Shown here: one piece after another, positions 25,972 through 38,160 of the stretch | How positions within the stretch are numbered: the first letter of the stretch is position 1 | Layout: every line of letters starts with the position of its first letter | Origin: Onchocerca lupi | Lineage: Eukaryota; Nematoda; Chromadorea; Rhabditida; Onchocercidae | Length of the DNA: 64,000 bases | Reading direction: 5' to 3' | Assembly: GCA_028564675.1 (NCBI GenBank) | Contig: JAOVVO010000241.1 | Location: 42,059-106,058, forward strand | Made by a program: the position numbers and the translations under genes | The notes under the pieces: model-generated | What the model saw: the letters and a program-made list of their open reading frames with translations, nothing else | The model's database searches: none | Told to the model about the DNA's origin: nothing

Positions 25972-28702
25972 CGTCGACCATCATTTATTTTCTACACAAT
26001 GCTGCAATAGGCGAATAAAATTAGCTACGAAATTATCATTAAAACTAAATTTGCTGCAATTTATTCGCAAAAGATGAATCGACGAATGAGTAGACAACAC
26101 GGCAAGAAATCAATCAATATTCATTACTTTAGGCAAATTGAAGTTATTCAAATAATAAAACTATAGCATAAATTCTGGAAATATTTTAACTTTTGCTTTA
26201 ACGAGATCAAAGTGCAAAAAGTCTTTGTTCTTTGACTTATTACGTAAGTTTCACTGGTACGAATACAAGAAGGAACAGAAAAAAAAACTTCCAGTGCTCT
26301 GAAATGTATATATATTATGATTTACTGACATAAAGAATGATTCATAATATCAGAATTTTATCAAATGATCGAAATATTTCAGGAATATTCATCTTAAACT
26401 AAAATAATATTCTTTTCTTACACTCTAGTCAAATATTTCATAGCTTTCACAATGTTTAAAAGAATATTGCTTGAATTAAAATGAAATTTCTTAAGCTCTA
26501 CATAAATTACGAGGTAATTCCTGAAAAAAAAAAAAACGTGATATGATAATTCTACATATCATTTTGATAATGAATTATTCCTAATGACTGTTGCAGTTAT
26601 CAGCTATTATTACCTTTGATAATTTCTCATTTTATCCGAAAACACTTTACTCTCTACAATTCCCAGTAAAATCGCCATTTCTTCAAACAATAACTTCTAT
26701 TGTTTTCATTTCTATTTTCAAACCATTCATTGCCAAAGATTATAGTGGGCTGATAATTGCAACAGTCATTAGAAATAATTCATTATCAAAGATAATATTG
26801 GCTAATAACTATTGGCTAGATTACCTTAACCTATTTACTGCACTTTCCTCTTTTTTAAATTGTCATATTTTCTTATCTACAAGATTCTTTTGAATGGAAT
26901 CAATTTTCCGATTCTATTCAAAAAGCATTTTGTTTCTGATTCCGATTTTTTTATCTGTTAAAATTAGCTTTCGGAGCGAAATATAATATTCCGCAAAAAT
27001 TTACTTTCAATAAGAATTTAACGGATGCGCTATAAAGAAAAGACGATATGGCTGCAACTAGCGTTCTATAACAAAAAAATATGGCACTTGTTCGTATGCA
27101 TCACGAAAAATTATATTTATGGCACACGTCACAGAACAAATACAATATAATGCTACCAACAATTACTACTACCTGTCACGTAACTCTACGCCAACGTTAA
27201 AACGTCATATCACACTTCCGCAAACGTGAAAAGATGGAGGAAAAAAACGGACACGCATTAAATATTACGCGTCGCGGATGGCTTATGATGAATGGGGCTG
27301 CCATGCAAATCAGAATCCCACGACCCTCTGATACATTACTTATTTTTGCTCATCAAAAATGGCACAGACTAACTTGTACTATTTGTTTTTACGTGTTAAT
27401 TTGGTTACTTCTTTCACGTAATGGGGATGAGTTTTCACGTATTGATTTGGTTGCTTCTTTCACGTTTTAAGGATGGGCTTTCACGTATTAATTTGGTGAC
27501 TTTTTTCACGCACTGAGAATAGGCTTTTACGTGTCAATTTGATTACTTCTTTTATATATTAAGAATGGGTTTTTACGAACTAGTAATAGACTTTTGCGTG
27601 TTAATTTTCACGTACTAAGAATAGATTTTTACGTGTTAATTTGGTTACTTTTTTCACGTATTAAGAATGGGCACGTCTGAATATGCTTTATCTGCTAAGC
27701 TAAATAAGATCATTTTATATTAATTAGGGTCATTTTATTTTTTTAATATTTCATTCTTAAAGGAATAGAGAAAAAAATAGATGAACAACAAATTTTAGAA
27801 AGGTTCAATGTTTTTACAAAAGTTTCAATCGTTCAAATTTAACTTTTTACAACCTTATCGTTTAAATTAACTTTTACAAATGTCTAAATGTAAAATAATC
27901 TTTATGAGAAATTTGTACAGTCAGTATGATCATAATTATTCCTTCTGATGCATTGATTAGATAAGCTTCCAATCATTTCAGAAATCCGCTTAATTAATAT
28001 GGCGTGATAATAACATATATTTTTAAATTATCAAATGATTCTCTAAATTAGCTGGAAATTTTCAAAAATTTCAATTTTAAAATATTTCAAAATCTCACAA
28101 TATATTCACTATGTAATTCTAATCTTAATTTTAATTATTCAGTATGGATACACTTTCTCTTATTTACCTTACTTCTTTTTCTTTTGCAATAAGTATATCA
28201 TTTTTTCAGATCAATCGATCCCGGAATTGAAGTTAATTCTGCCATTTGAAGTTTGCAAGAAATCTATCATTTTCAAATCAACCGAATTGGAATTGAAGTT
28301 GATTCTACTACTATTTGAAATTTCATTAGTTTTAATCATACTTAATTCTAAAACATTTATTAGCGAAAATATTTGATAAACAATATTTTAAAACTAAAAT
28401 TATTACTTCAGATGAGCGCTTAACGCTTGAATTAGAAGCAGCACTTCTTTCCACTTCAACCCAGCAATAATAATCAAACTATTAAAATAATCATTTTTAA
28501 TTTCTCTACTCAAAATTTTTGTAAGCTTCACCTCAAATTGCTCTTTTAGTTTGATGTTATTTATTTTTAATTTCATCATTTTTTGGAATTGTTTTTTTCC
28601 TTAAATTTGCATTAAAAAAATTGAACTTTATAATGCATTATCTCAATTATTTTTTATATAAAATATAACTTATGAACTTAATTCAAATACTGTTACTTTT
28701 AG
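25972..28702. promoter_or_regulatory. Divergent intergenic region between MYRF (minus) and the RING-like gene (plus)
   Basis: The start codons of the two genes point away from each other and are 2.7 kb apart, so this region should hold both promoters. At 27050-27480 the DNA is less AT-rich and dense in ACGT cores (for example CACGTAACTC, AACGTTAAAACGTCA, CAAACGTGAA). A 78-codon plus frame starts at 27234 but has no family match and runs into a tandem repeat. No TATA box or start site can be fixed. Confidence 0.45.
27388..27672. repeat. Degenerate ~45-bp tandem repeat rich in CACGT/ACGTG
   Basis: About seven units alternate the core TTTTACGTGTTAATTTGGTT with ACTTCTTTCACGTATTAAG and a purine-rich tail (GAATGGGC). 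Each unit carries one or two ACGTG or CACGT cores, the kind of core bound by bHLH-type factors. Confidence 0.75.
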
Positions 28703-28706
28703 TATA
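28697..28706 (+). promoter_or_regulatory. Acceptor just upstream of the RING-like gene start (candidate SL trans-splice site)
   Basis: TTACTTTTAG ends at 28702 and the ATG follows four bases later at 28707, with AT-rich, outron-like sequence upstream. A spliced-leader site is the simplest reading. Confidence 0.5.
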
Positions 28707-31700
28707 ATGTCAAGTGCGGTTGATACTGTCATGTTACGATGTCCAATTTGTGAACGTTGGAAATCGGTTAATGAAATGCGTCAACTTTTGCCTTGTTTAC
28801 ATCTATTTTGTTCCTCGTGTATTAATAAGAGAAGTAAAAATAAGGTTATGATTATAATTTTCTTAGAAAAATATTTGATTATGCATGAAAGAAGTTATAT
28901 TATTTTCGCAAAATTGATATATTTATACAATATTTTCATTTATTTTTATATTAATTTTGATTTTTCCGGGAAATAGTCAGCATCAGCATAGTCAAAATTA
29001 ATTTCAATTTCTCCGGAATTCAATCAAAATCTACAAAAATCAAACATATTTTGAAATTTAACGATCAAATTTTTTGCATTCAAAATTTATAATATAAAAT
29101 TTGAGATTTAAAAAGGAAATAATGATGAGAAGAATAATAAATCTGAAATGGTTTTCTTTTATATATTGATTAAAGGGATTGTTAACAGATTGAAGTGCAA
29201 AAATATTTATTCAAAGTAAGAGAAAGTGATCTAATTAAAAATTTTGAAATGAGATAAAATTAATCAAATAAACCGAAAATAAAATTAATCGAATGAAATT
29301 AACGGAAAATTAACCGGAATTAGCTGATTTTTTTACTTATCAACGGTTTTTTTCTTTAATTATCAACAGTTTTCTAGTCTTTTTTTTTTCCAATCTTGTA
29401 TGCATAGCTATTATTACCATACCGTTTTTACTAATGCATTTTTAGACAATAATTAATCAAAAATTGGTTTTTTCAATAATGCATTCGAAAAACTAAAAAA
29501 AATCATGCGATAGGGAATTTACAAGTCACATATATAGCGAACGAAATAATTGAAAAGAATAATTAAGAGATGGAATAAAAATTGGTATTTAATAAAATAT
29601 GACAAATATTCAGATATGTCTAATGCTTCATTGTTTTTCAAATATTCGCACTGAAATTCTCACGGTAAATAATTGTGAAAATGAAAAATGCCCGAGGTAA
29701 TAGTAATTTTTAAAATTATGCGCTAAATTTTACAATTTAAAAGAATTTAGCTTTTAAATTTCTTTTTTCTTTTTTTTTTATTCAAAAAAATTTGAATCCT
29801 CTTAACTCGTTTAAATTCTAATTGTTATTATTGTTCTCTGCTTAATATGATTTGCAACATTCTTACCATTTAAAATCACAGATTTTTTTTTTTTACAAAT
29901 GTGATTCTAGCTGAATCCTTGAAATTTAGCGGCAAATTTATCAAAAAAGCCAAAAATTTGTTAAATTTAAAACACAAAAATTAAAAGTAAAAAAAAAGAA
30001 AAAAAGCATTTGAAATGGTTGCAAAGATTGAGTGCAAGAAAAAAAAAAAGACTATTTAGAGAGACTGTAAAGATTGAGAATAAAGAAGAGATCGCTATTT
30101 GGAGAGATTACGAAGATTGAGAGTAAAGAAAGGGAATAATATTTAGATCGATTGCAAAGATTGAGAGTAAAAGAAGGGAATAGCTTGGAAAAAAAAAATG
30201 CCACAATGTTTGTTAAGATTTGTACAGTATACGCTATTTGAAGAGTGAAACTTGAAGTAAGGAAATGGGAAATGAAAAAAAATCAAAAAAGAAAAATGTA
30301 TAAATTTTAGCTATAATAGTAATTGTTGTAAAGTACGATTAAAAAAAAAAAATAAATAAAATGATGAATTGGAAAATAATTAATCAAATATCATCGACTA
30401 ATTAATATGACAGTGATCAAGATTATCTTGCAAGCAGTCTTTTAAAAAAATATTGGCTACCACATTTTTATTTTTTTTTCATTCAACAAATTCAAATTTT
30501 CATTTAAATTGTAAATAATCAATAAAATTATTAAACAGTAAGCTGAATAAAGATAATTTTAGACTTAATAAATCGAAACAGTTTTCATTTTTTTTGCAAA
30601 ATTTACATTCCATCCAAATTTTTCTATGAATTTAGAAAGATAATTGAAAATTTGGTACTTTTCAAAAGTAGCTGATAAATACAAAGACAAAATTTTAGTG
30701 AGTGGAATAGATTATTTTTAAATGATTAAGAAAAATCGATAATGAGATTCTTAACTTTAAGGATTTCGGTTCATCTATGATATAAGGTCAAAATAAACTT
30801 ATTTTAAATTAAAAATCAATATGGAAATAATTTACTTGTTGATGTTTAAAATTGCAAAAATATTTGTTACTATTTTTTATATTATTTGCAATTAATAAAA
30901 CTTTCCGTTAATATTTTAATAAAGCTAATGAATTCTAGAGACAAATGGATAAGAATTAAATCGTGTCATATTTCGTTGTTTTTAATCGAATTCGAAAGAA
31001 ATTTCGAAATTAAATTTGAAAATTACAATTAAAATAGTTAAAAGAAAGAGAAATTATTAAATAAAAATTATTATTAAAATTTTTCTTATTGAAGAAAATT
31101 ATCATTTTACGAATCAAATCCTGTAGGAAATTGCAAGCATGAATTATGCAATACTTGTTTTGAAGAATTTTCCAAAATGCAACCGCCAAGTAAGAAAAAA
31201 AATTAGTTTGAAACTTCTTTTAAAATAATTAAAAAGCTAAATTAAAACAATGTGGGAAATTCATTCGAGTTAATTACTAGTATGAAGAAAAAGAGCAGAA
31301 AATTTGGTATAATTTAGCAAATTTCGAAAATATTGAATCAAATTTGATTGAATTTGTTCAAAATTTCATATTTTATTACTTCTTCGTTTTGTTCAATTGA
31401 CAACTTTAATGTATATTTTGAATGGAAAAATTTTGCGGATAATTTTTTTTAATAAAAGAAAATTTGGAAAAATCCATGCCAATCTGTGTATTCAATGATA
31501 TGATTTTCTTACATTATTTCGTCTTTTCCTTACAGTATACCGTTTCCTACAGTATGCCATTTATTACAGTATGCCCAGTGTCAGGTTGTGAAGAATTATT
31601 AACTGATAGTGAAACTACTGAATGTGATGGTTGTAAGAAAACATTATTGGATGTCAAACATATTATTACCAAATGTTGCAATGCACGATATTGTCAAGAA

Positions 31701-34700
31701 TGTGCAATTAAAAAATTAAATCTTAACTTAAAACGTTCGTTTTAATTTTTTTTTTTTTAGAAAAAATCAATACTTTCATTGTTACACATTCTTCTATTTC
31801 AAGGTAATATGTAGGAGAAACGGCAGGAATTATAATAAAAGATGAGTAAATAAACTTTCATGCCAAATGTAAGTTTTGAAAATAAATAAAGAAAATAAGC
31901 ATAAATAAAATTAGAAAATAAAATTGAAAAAAAATCAATATTAAGCGTGTTTTTCCGCGATTTACGTCTGAACTATATCAAGATTACCAAAACAAAATAT
32001 TAATCCTATTAAATATCTATCTTTTTATCAAATATTTGTCTTTTTTTCCTTACACGTCAAATTTTGACGTGTACACGTTAAATTTTCCATTAAAAAAAGA
32101 AATAAATTGCAATAAATCACTAAATGTTAATTTAAAATCAGATTTTCATCTCTAATATTTGAGCAATAATAGTTTTTTCCATTCAGCAGATTGATTCCAT
32201 AATTTATTTGAATGAAATTTTATGCAATTATTTTATTTTATCTAGTTTATTTAATTATTTAATTCAAATTACATTTTAAATTATTTTTTCCAACCATCAT
32301 TAACGTATTACATGCAATTTTCAATAAATTTCGCAAATTTTACGTGCGTTTTAAAAATTTTTATCGCTAATGTTTCAATAATAGTTTTTATACATGACAA
32401 ATTGGTTCTAAAATTTATTTGAATGAAATTGCACCAAAAATTAAATGAGATTAATTATGTTTTTAGCAGAAGAAAGTTATGCAAATGTTGAATGTCCGGA
32501 AGGTAAATGCCTTCAGAAAGATTCTCGAAGTGGCAAAAACAAACCTGCTCCTCAAGTTTGTTTTTCAGATAAATTCCCAATTAATTAATTTAATTATTTG
32601 TTGTGTGAAGAAATCTCATATCAAAATTTCTAAACAACTATTCGATGTTTGAAATAGTAACAATTATTCATTAAATCAATAACTTAAATCCATCAACGTT
32701 GTATTTCTTGATACGCTAATAGAAATTAAATTTATTTTAGTACCACAAATATTACCATTAATATTTGTAATGACTTATTGCTAATCAGTGAAATATGTAA
32801 TTAACAAAATTAATAAATGGTCAAAAAAATTGGAATTTAATATCGAAATAAGCTTTCAACAATTAACAAATGAATGTTGTTGCAATTATCAAATTAAATT
32901 TTGTAAAATTACATATTTAATTAAATATCTATTTATTGTTTTGATATTAGATATTTAATTAAATTCCCCTGTTAATATTTTAAATCAAAAAAAAAGAAAG
33001 AATCTGAATAATCTTGGCTTTAAATTATATAATTGGAATGTTTGATTACTACGATATAAAAATAACCTAATAAAAAGAAAATATATTTAAAAAAAAAAAA
33101 GATTAATATTTAAAGTTAAAAAGAGATTTAAATTTAAGAAGATTCTAAAAAAAAATACGAAAAAAATTTTCCTCGGAATTAATATTTAAATAAATTTGAA
33201 AGTGAATTGTAGGAAGAAAATAAATATTCTAAATTAAATGAAATTTAAATTTAAGAAAATTCCAAAGAAGGAAAAACTGCAGAAGTTTTCCTCAAATTAA
33301 TATTAAAATAAATTTAGAATAAAAAAATAAGAGAAAAAAAAGGAGAAAAGAAGGAAAAAGTTTGAATAAATGAAAAAAGTCGAAATTTTAGTGAACATAA
33401 CATAATGTTCTCGTTGGATGATGAGTTTGCACAACTAAATTTGAAAAGAATTTTCGGAAAATTTTCCTTTTCTCTTCCTCTTTGATATAAAATGTAAATT
33501 TCAAAGTTTAAGTAAATAAGGCGCGAAAAAAAGAACAAATTTTTATTTGTTTAATTTTTTCCTATTAAATGCAATTATTTGAACTTTTTTTTTTCCGAGC
33601 AAAATTATTTACATAAGAACAAATAATAGACATAAATTGATTTTTGAGTAATAAATAAGCTGGAAAAAAATCAATTTTAATTTTAAATAAAAAGTTTTCG
33701 CTTTTTTGTTTCGAAAAAAATTTTCGGATTTCCAATTTTATTATGATATTATTTTCGGATTTGTGCATTAAAAAAAAAAAAAGTAAAATTATTTACATAT
33801 AAATAAATGGTGTAAATATATTTTTAGTATAATAAGTATAACAAAAAAAATTTTCTTCAATTTTAAAATTAAAGTTATTCTTTCCTAAAATAGAATTTAT
33901 ATACATATTCAATTAATTAATTGCGAATTATCATATAATTAGCTATATCATTAAATCAAGCTTATATCTCATTACCATTTCCTTTCATTAACAAATTAAA
34001 TTGAAAAAATAATTTCAATTTTAAATAAAAAAAATCTTCGTTTTTCTGGATTCCCGTTTATTACGGATTATTTCCGGTTTACATTTCATTTAATATTTCA
34101 TTAATTTGCTTATTATTTTAAGTTTAATAAAATAGTTATAAAATATAGGTTTGCTTTGATGATATAACTAATTATATATGATAACTTACAATTAATTTGA
34201 ATTTAAATTCAATTAAATCCATTTGTAAATTGCTGTTCAATTCGAATAAATGTATTGAAAATAATAGTAATTTAAGTTTTATATTGAATAAATCAATAAG
34301 ATTATTCATTTATCTAAATCAAGCATAAAATAATATATTAAAATGATAAACGATTTAAAGTTGAATTTGTCACATTTCGAATTATCATTGGAACGTAAAT
34401 ATTTTAAAATTTCAATTTCAGTCGATATTTTAAGGCCTATTATGTTTTTTACAGATTTCTCTAATCTTCTTATTTTTTTTTTAGTATTTAAAATTATTAC
34501 GAACACAAATATTCAAAGTTATTTTAAATCCAATCAATATTCGAAGTCTGTTATGAAATTTTTATTTAAATTCGAACTGAAATTCTTTTATTATTGTTTA
34601 AATGATTGTTTTTGAATCATCAATTTTGTAATTCTTGAAATGAATTACTTAAATTTTTAAACTCTAATGTTAAAATTTAATTTCACTTCTTAAAAAAAAA

Positions 34701-37264
34701 AAAAAAAAAAAATAGATAGCCCAATGTATGGGAATTTATGGTTGTGAAGGTCAAGCAATAAATGGTTTTCCATCGAATGGTGAATGTGAACATGACATTT
34801 GCATCGATTGCTTGGATAAAATGCTTACCGAATGTGAAATTGCTGGTAATTAAATAATTGATTAATTAACTCATTAATTGGCTTTTAATTAATCAATCGG
34901 AAGGTTAAATATTCATGTACGAATATAGGATTAAAATAATTGCTTCAAGATTCATCACCGGTATCTTCTGACATTGAATTTGTTGGAAATATATAATTAA
35001 TTAATTAATTTACAAATTAATTGATCGATCAAAAATTTGACCAAATACATGAATATAGAATGAAATTAGCGGAAAAATTATTGGTAGGAATCCGATTATT
35101 TCAATTTGAAATATATAATTAATTAGTTAATTCGAATCAGTTGAAAAGATGTGACTAATTAACTAATTAATTTATCTTAGAATCAATCAATCAAAAGTTT
35201 AAGTATTTAATAAATAAAATGTAGGATGAAAATGAAAAATTTTTTGGTTGAAATGACATTTTTTTTTTTGAAATCCACCACCAATCTTAGTATTATAATT
35301 AATTAATTAATTTATTCATCTATCCAGTCATTCTTAAATTAATTGACAAAAAGTCTGAATATTTATATTTGAATAATAGAAATGAAAATGAAAAATTTTC
35401 TGATAGAAAATTCGATTACTTCATTCAGAAATATATAATTAATTAATTCATTTTTAAGTTAATCGACTAAACGTTTAGACATTTATGATTTGAATATGGG
35501 ATAGAAATGGAATGTTTTTTTTTTTTTTTTTTTTTTTTTTTTTGATAAAAATGAAACTTTTTTAAGGTTCACCACCGATGTGTCCTAATATCTTATGCCA
35601 TTTACCGTATACCGTTGATACGGTAATTGCATTAAAAGAATTTTTCCCTCAACGAGCCAAATATTTCAATCATTTTGCACTTGAAAATCAAGCCTATTTG
35701 ATGATCAAAGATGATTCAGTTTCGGTTAATTCTTAATTTATATCAATTTCATTTTATCTTTTATCACTTTCTTTTCCCAGTTTTATCAGTTGAAGTTTTT
35801 CTTTTTTTTTTTTTTTGAAATTTAACAATATGATTTAAAAAATGTTAGTTTATTATATAAAATAGATGGAACAATTTTTTTTTTAATTTTAAAATATTTT
35901 TTTTAAAAACAAATTTATTCCTTTTAAATTTTAAATAAATTATAAAAATCGATAATTATGCGTATGTTTTCAACTTACATTTGTATTTTTCATCCTTTCT
36001 CATTAATTTGCTTAATTAAGATTCCTGTTAATTTAATCAATCACTGGTTTTACTAGAAATCTGAAATATCGCCAAATTTTACGGTTAATTCACGACGGAT
36101 GGAAGTAAAATGTGAACTTCAAGCTCCGGATGAAACGAATCAGACAACGGTTATTTTTGATCGAACGGGGAATGTAGCAGATTTTATACGTGAAATACGT
36201 CGAGCTTTGAAAATTTTACCGCTTGATAAAGTAATTCTTTTTTTTCGAAATTTTATCAAAATCTTGACAATTTTTGAAAATTCTCACTAATTTATATGCA
36301 AATAATTAAAAGAAAAAAAAGATGCAAGAATTTTAAATGCTATTACCATTATGTAATGTTTGCGGCCGCTGATATATTGGATTTTAAATCAAATCTGTTA
36401 ATTAATTAATTTCGTAATAATTAACCAAAAAATTAAAGGTGTTCGAATTGTTAGAATTGATAATTTGCTTATTAAAAATACTAGTGAGAATTTATAAATT
36501 TAAATATAGACAATAATTTACGAATTTAAAATTAACTTGTTAAATATTGTTTCATTTTTTTTTTGTGCAAAAAAAACTTTTTTTCTGAAAAATCAAACAA
36601 AAAAAAGTCGAAAATTTTTTGAACAAAAAAAAAATCCGTTTCATTTTTATTCATGAAAATAAAGCACACAAATATTATCGTTAATAATTATATTTTTTTC
36701 CTAAAATTCAATTTAAACTTTTAAAAATTTTCCAGATATCATCAGTTCGTTTTACTTTCTCAATAAGTTGTTTTGAATTGTTGAAAATTATTCTATATTA
36801 ATTAATTATTAATTACTGAATAACAAATATTATTATAAATAATTATATCATCTCAATAAAATTCACTTTAACCATTTAGAAATCGTCTAATCTTATGAAT
36901 TTTTCTTTTCAGTTTTTGTTTCAATCTTACTTTTCCAATAAATTTTTTTTTGAATTATTCAAATTAATTTTTATTTTATAAAAAATTACAAAAGAAAATA
37001 TTTATGCTGTATTAATTATTATTAATTAATATTTAATACTAATTATTAATTCTATCCTGTCAGGTTTACGGATATTACATTCGGCGTGAGAGTGAGAAAA
37101 GTGCGGAAAAAATTGAAAATGGTCGAAAACCGGATGAAGAATTGGTGGTCGATGCAAAATCAATCAATCGTTCAATTAGTGAATTAAATTTAACATCTGA
37201 TAGTGTTGTAATCGTTGATACAAGCGGTATCGTACAAATTAAAACATTACCAAATATTCCGTAA
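28707..37264 (+). CDS. Cysteine-rich multi-RING-like protein with ubiquitin-like-looking C-terminus; family not recognised
   Basis: Eight exons keep phase: 28707-28833, 31127-31189, 31570-31734, 32467-32555, 34716-34845, 35567-35724, 36057-36230, 37064-37264, giving 368 codons plus stop. Exon 1 encodes a RING start (CPIC) and then CLHLFCSSC. Later exons repeat the same pieces: NCKHELCNTC and CPVSGC; CDGC, CCNARYCQEC and CPEGKC; CMGIYGC, CEHDICIDC and CPNILC. This suggests three or four degenerate RING-like zinc modules in a row, each a CxHxxCxxC core followed by a Cx4C knuckle. The last two exons (about 130 aa) lack Cys clusters and read like a beta-grasp fold (VKCELQAP, a helix-like DFIREIRRALK, KVYGYYIRR, SDSVVIVDTSG), which I infer to be ubiquitin-like. 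A role in ubiquitin ligation is plausible from the RING modules but not shown. An extra exon at 29614-29696 may belong to another isoform. Exon boundaries are well supported; function is open. Confidence 0.8.
29614..29696 (+). CDS. Candidate alternative exon of the RING-like gene
   Basis: After acceptor ATATTCAG the frame reads ICLMLHCFSNIRTE and ends VNNCENEKCPR before donor GTAATA. The CENEKC knuckle matches the CPVSGC, CPEGKC and CPNILC pieces of the same gene and would complete the first RING. It joins in phase 0 if exon 1 uses a second donor after 28844 (AAG|GTTATG). It then ends with two spare bases and does not join the exon at 31127 in frame, so a further exon, or decay of this one, must be assumed. 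Confidence 0.35.
30008..30185 (+). repeat. Degenerate ~50-bp tandem repeat in intron 1 of the RING-like gene
   Basis: About four units contain GCAAAGATTGAGAGTAAAG followed by an AAGGGAATA-like tail. Confidence 0.65.
31519..31569 (+). repeat. Three tandem 17-bp splice-acceptor units
   Basis: Units TTTCCTTACAGTATACC, GTTTCCTACAGTATGCC and ATTTATTACAGTATGCC lie end to end before the third exon. Each carries its own T-rich tract and ACAG, with AG ending at 31535, 31552 and 31569. Only the third AG keeps the frame with the upstream exon; use of the first or second meets a stop (TGA or TAA) within about 20 codons. Confidence 0.85.
32556..34715 (+). other. Intron 4 of the RING-like gene
   Basis: An AT-rich 2.2-kb intron. 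It ends with 21 consecutive A (34692-34712) immediately before the acceptor TAG, in place of the usual pyrimidine tract. Open frames inside (34343-34615 plus, 34506-34306 minus) are AT-biased and motif-free. Confidence 0.7.
34853..35520 (+). repeat. Degenerate ~130-bp tandem repeat filling intron 5 of the RING-like gene
   Basis: Five or so units share a core of ATATATAATTAATTAATT, an AATTAATTGAT(C)AAA-like piece, a TGAATAT(A)GGAT-like piece and AAATGAAAAATTTT. The units run almost from exon to exon. The last ends in a T run of about 30 near 35514-35543. Confidence 0.7.
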
Positions 37265-37599
37265 AACCGTTTTCCTACCGGATGCCTTTGCCGGATTATT
37301 TGATCATTTGTATTCGTGTTCCCATTTGATTAGTTGATTATTCTATAATTATACATGTACACATGCAAAATGGCAAAAAAAAAAAAAAAATTCCGGAAAT
37401 TATATTTTCAAAATTCCAACTAAAATCTTATAAATATAATTTCCGGAATTTTGCCGGATATTTATATCTGTATTCGTGCCTGATTGTTTGATTTATTTAT
37501 ATTATATATATGTATATGTGTAAAATGGCACTGTTAGATGGAATTTTGAAAATGATTTTTCCGGAATATGAAAATTGGAAGAAAAAAAAAAAGAAAACT
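37265..37599 (+). other. 3' flank of the RING-like gene
   Basis: Probable 3' untranslated region. Two diverged copies of a CCGGAAAT..ATATTTTC-type sequence with TGTACACATGCAAAATGGCA-like pieces occur near 37350 and 37510. No poly(A) signal was assigned with confidence. Confidence 0.4.
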
Positions 37600-38160
37600 T
37601 TCCGTTCAATAAGTTAATTGATTTATTTGTTTCATATTTTTGTCCAAAAAAATTCCGTTTTTAAAAAAAAAAAAATTTCAATAAAATTTTTCATATTACT
37701 TGTAACAAACATTTTCAGTTTTTCCGGAAAGAAAAATTAATTTTTTCCGGAAAAAACATCTGCAACAAGTTTAACATTTTTATTTTTAATTTATTGCATA
37801 AAAATTCGAAGCGAAAATTTTTAAATAAATTCTTCCAAAGTAGTTGCAACAAATAGTTATAAATTCTCAGTTTTTCTGAAAAAAAAAAAAAAAGAAAAAG
37901 TACTTCTTCTAGAAATCCAAAAAAAAAAAAAAAAAAAAAGAATAAGCATTTTCGTTCAATAAACTTAAATTTTATTTTTTTTTTTCAAGCATTTTTGGTA
38001 AAAAATTTCAGTCTTTAAAAAAAAGATTTTGATAAATATCTTTTCGCTACTTGTATTACACAATTGTGCATTTTCAGTTTTTTCAAAAAACCGAAACTTT
38101 TCTTCAGAATTCCAAAAAAAAAAAAAAAGAAAAAATTCCGTTTAATAGTCATTATTATTA
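37600..38160. repeat. Degenerate ~170-bp tandem repeat, about three units
   Basis: Each unit has GTTCAATAA, an AAAAATTC(C)GTTTTTAAAAAA-like tract, TACTTGTAACAAA and TTTTCAGTTTTTCCGGAAA. Similarity is best seen around 37670-37740, 37840-37880 and 38050-38110. Confidence 0.55.

Larger units (their letters stand above)
28845..31126 (+). other. Intron 1 of the RING-like gene
   Basis: The intron is AT-rich. Apart from the candidate exon at 29614-29696 and the repeat at 30008-30185, nothing was recognised. Confidence 0.6.

Noticed and set aside
26591..26893. 100-codon plus-strand open frame upstream of MYRF
   Set aside because: AT-biased composition, no motif, no splice context; probably chance.
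27234..27470. 78-codon plus-strand frame starting MEEKNGHALNITRRGW
   Set aside because: It runs into the ACGTG tandem repeat and has no family resemblance; treated as part of the regulatory interval.
34306..34615. Overlapping open frames on both strands in an intron of the RING-like gene
   Set aside because: Composition matches random AT-rich sequence and neither frame shows motifs.
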